Under the pieces are notes generated by a model. It was not told the DNA's origin. It searched no databases and was given only the letters and a program-made list of their open reading frames with translations. The translations under genes were made by a program, and so were the position numbers. DNA of 5,105 nucleotides from a bacterium (GTDB lineage Bacteria > Hydrogenedentota > Hydrogenedentia > Hydrogenedentiales > SLHB01), in contig JAAEQP010001280.1 of the NCBI GenBank assembly GCA_024231375.1, positions 1-5,105 on the forward strand, written 5' to 3'. This document shows positions 3,393-5,105 of this stretch, piece after piece. The stretch's first letter is position 1. The number at the start of each line of letters is the position of its first letter.

Positions 3393-5105
3393 TGGCGAGA
3401 CTGGCCGCAATCGAAAAGGGTGAATACTATCCCACCCCGCTCTCGGTGATGGACCACATCGCCTCGTACCTCGTCCCGGCCAAGGGACAGCGGGGCGTCA
3501 TCCGTCTCTTTGATCCCTGCGCGGGCGAGGGGCTGGCGTTGGAGGCTTTGGCGAAAGCCGTGGCCCCGCGCACCAACCGGCCCGTGCAGACCTGGGGCGT
3601 GGAGATCTCGCCCGACCGGGCAGCGCAAGCCGCCCAACGGCTCGACCTGGTGATCGAAGCGCCGCTCGAGGCCGTGGCCTGGTCACCGGTACGACACGGC
3701 GTCGCGTCTGTCCTTTACCTAAATTCTCCGTACGACCAGAATGGCGCCGGGGGCCGGATGGAGTTCGATTTCCTCAAGATGGGGCTGTCGTCGCTGGTCA
3801 AGGACGGCGTGTTGGTCTACGTGATCCCGACCAGTGCCGTGAACTACAAGATGGCCCAGTACCTCGTCCAGCACTTTTGGGACATCCGCATCTTTCGCTT
3901 TGGCGACGAGCCAGGCCCGGCCGGGTTCGATGCCTTCAAGCAGATCGTGGTCCTGGGTGTCAAACGCCGGGAGAGCCTGCGCCAGGGCGAGGTCTACACG
4001 CCACAGCACTATGACGTGGTAAAGGACCTGGTCGAAGGATGTGACGAGCGATACTCGTACCGGCGTAGCGACCGGTCGGTCAGGGAGACGCTTCCCACCG
4101 CTCTGCCGGAAGGCGTCCTCTACGACGTGCCTGTCGCTCGCAAGTCCGCCAGGCTGCGCCGCTACCGGTACACGGAACCCGAACTGGATGACCTGGTCGC
4201 CCGCACGTGGCCCACGGTCGAGGCGCAGATGGCCGGTGCGTTGCTGGCCTCGGATTCGGAACTGCCCCAACCGTTGATGCCGCCCAAAGTGGGCCACATC
4301 GCCCAGATCGTGGCGGCGGGGTTGGCCGGGCTGATCGACGTGGGCAACGAGGTGTTCAAAGGCCGCGTGGTCAAGACCCAGGTAGAGATACCGGACCCGG
4401 AGGACGATGCCAAGATCGTCGTGCGAGATCGCTACGACACACACGTCGTCGTGGTCGCCCCCGACGGGCTAGAGCATCTCTCCGTTCCATCGCAGGTGGA
4501 GGGCTTTCTCCAGGAGCACATCGAGGTGTTCAAGGAGTATATCACCGCGAACTTTTGCCCCTACGGCAACACCGTCACGCCGGAAGAGGAGCGCATCCTG
4601 GATACCCTGAGCCTGGACAAACGGCTGCCGGGCGTGGCAAAGCGCGGGCTGCTGCCCAAGCAGCGCGAGGTCGCCGTCGCGCTCACTCGTTCCATCGAAC
4701 GATACGGCGTCGGCCACCTGATCGGCGAGATGGGGGTGGGCAAAACTCGTACATCTCTTGCATCCGTCGAGTTGATGGACAGTTATCCTGCTCTAGTGAT
4801 CTGTCCGCCGCACTTGGTGAACAAGTGGAAACGCGAGATTGAGGCTGCCGTCCCCGGTGCGCGCGCTCACATCGTCGGCAGTATCGGCGAGTTGGAAGAA
4901 CTGCGGACGAGGTACGAACGGGGCCAAAAGCTGGTCGCCGTCGTGTCGCGGAGCCGGATCAAGATGGGGCCGGGGTGGTTCAAGACATCAGGAGTGCGGT
5001 ACACGTTGAGCAAGGAGCGGGACGAGCGCGAGCCGTTCAGACGATGCCTGCGAGCGTACCGGGAACTGCGAACGGCGTATCTCGCGGAACCGTCCGCCGA
5101 ACTGC
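3392..5105 (+). CDS. DUF6094-like DNA methyltransferase fused to SNF2-type helicase, partial
   Basis: The frame stays open for 571 codons and runs off the window, so the C-terminus is missing. The first part, roughly residues 1-400, looks like the Rossmann methyltransferase-like family I know as DUF6094. It has YYPTP (12-16), the SAM-binding loop FDPCAGEG (40-47), an acidic ribose-binding candidate E71 in GVEIS, and NSPYD (111-115) at the place of the N6-adenine motif NPPY. VLVYVIP and QIVVLGVKR follow, then PLMPPKVGHIAQIVAAG (from 294), which I associate with the end of that family. A superfamily 2 helicase core then begins. It has a Q-like LLPKQRE with Q424, Walker A GEMGVGKT (445-452) with K451, motif Ia ALVICPPHLVNKW (467-479), and SRSRIKMGPGW (519-529). 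The DEAH box and C-terminal RecA lobe would lie beyond the edge. It probably methylates or remodels DNA of the element. An anti-restriction role like phage P1 DarB is possible but not shown. The start overlaps the previous stop (TGATG). Confidence 0.92.
   Translation, partial: MARLAAIEKGEYYPTPLSVMDHIASYLVPAKGQRGVIRLFDPCAGEGLALEALAKAVAPRTNRPVQTWGVEISPDRAAQAAQRLDLVIEAPLEAVAWSPVRHGVASVLYLNSPYDQNGAGGRMEFDFLKMGLSSLVKDGVLVYVIPTSAVNYKMAQYLVQHFWDIRIFRFGDEPGPAGFDAFKQIVVLGVKRRESLRQGEVYTPQHYDVVKDLVEGCDERYSYRRSDRSVRETLPTALPEGVLYDVPVARKSARLRRYRYTEPELDDLVARTWPTVEAQMAGALLASDSELPQPLMPPKVGHIAQIVAAGLAGLIDVGNEVFKGRVVKTQVEIPDPEDDAKIVVRDRYDTHVVVVAPDGLEHLSVPSQVEGFLQEHIEVFKEYITANFCPYGNTVTPEEERILDTLSLDKRLPGVAKRGLLPKQREVAVALTRSIERYGVGHLIGEMGVGKTRTSLASVELMDSYPALVICPPHLVNKWKREIEAAVPGARAHIVGSIGELEELRTRYERGQKLVAVVSRSRIKMGPGWFKTSGVRYTLSKERDEREPFRRCLRAYRELRTAYLAEPSAEL

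Noticed and set aside
3719..4444. Long minus-strand frame opposite the methyltransferase domain
   Set aside because: It mirrors a gene with clear methyltransferase motifs on the plus strand; its composition is typical of a GC-rich antisense frame.
3392..5105. Firm assignment to DISARM, BREX or another named defence system
   Set aside because: A methyltransferase and a helicase are present, but none of the other marker genes of those systems is visible and the helicase is cut by the window edge.
1..5105. tRNA, rRNA, CRISPR array, insertion sequence or attachment site
   Set aside because: I saw no cloverleaf-like tRNA, no regularly spaced long direct repeats, no transposase or integrase motifs and no terminal inverted repeats on reading both strands by eye.

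Overview
The window is GC-rich, except for one A+T-rich intergenic stretch, and tightly packed. All credible genes lie on the plus strand behind strong Shine-Dalgarno (SD) sites, so it is bacterial. It looks like part of a plasmid, integrative element or phage-like replicon rather than a core chromosomal locus. A standalone NrS-1-type primase-polymerase sits next to its own sliding clamp gene, followed by orphan genes and a very large methyltransferase-helicase. My impression is that this combination suits mobile elements of Chloroflexota-like bacteria, but that is a weak inference from family resemblance only.

Region 1 (22-2290) is a replication module. It holds a small Cys-rich protein (22-255), a primase-polymerase with its helical C-terminal domain (from 270), and a DnaN beta clamp (1127-2290). 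The primase gene carries an apparent 1-nt deletion at a GGGG run (915-918). As written, the last quarter is read out of frame to a stop at 1124. Restoring one base gives a full-length family-like protein ending at 1108. The clamp gene carries a short in-frame palindromic and tandem repeat insertion (1682-1723) in domain 2. A strong intrinsic terminator (2317-2352) closes the module.

Region 2 (2353-2547) is an A+T-richer intergenic leader with several inverted repeats, near-helically spaced CATTC motifs and a weak candidate promoter. It precedes the next operon.

Region 3 (2548 to the window end) is a translationally coupled operon. It has an unrecognised 182-residue protein, an unrecognised 99-residue helical protein (ATGA overlap), and a gene that runs off the window (TGATG overlap). 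The last encodes an N-terminal DUF6094-like Rossmann methyltransferase fused to the start of an SNF2-type helicase. This gene is open for 571 codons and has no stop in the window.

A reasonable reading is that the primase-polymerase and clamp replicate the element. The methyltransferase-helicase, with two unknown partners, would modify, remodel or protect its DNA. The first part rests on recognisable families. The second is inference. Three of the genes share an identical 12-nt SD leader, ACAGAAGGAGGT, which links the two operons as one element.
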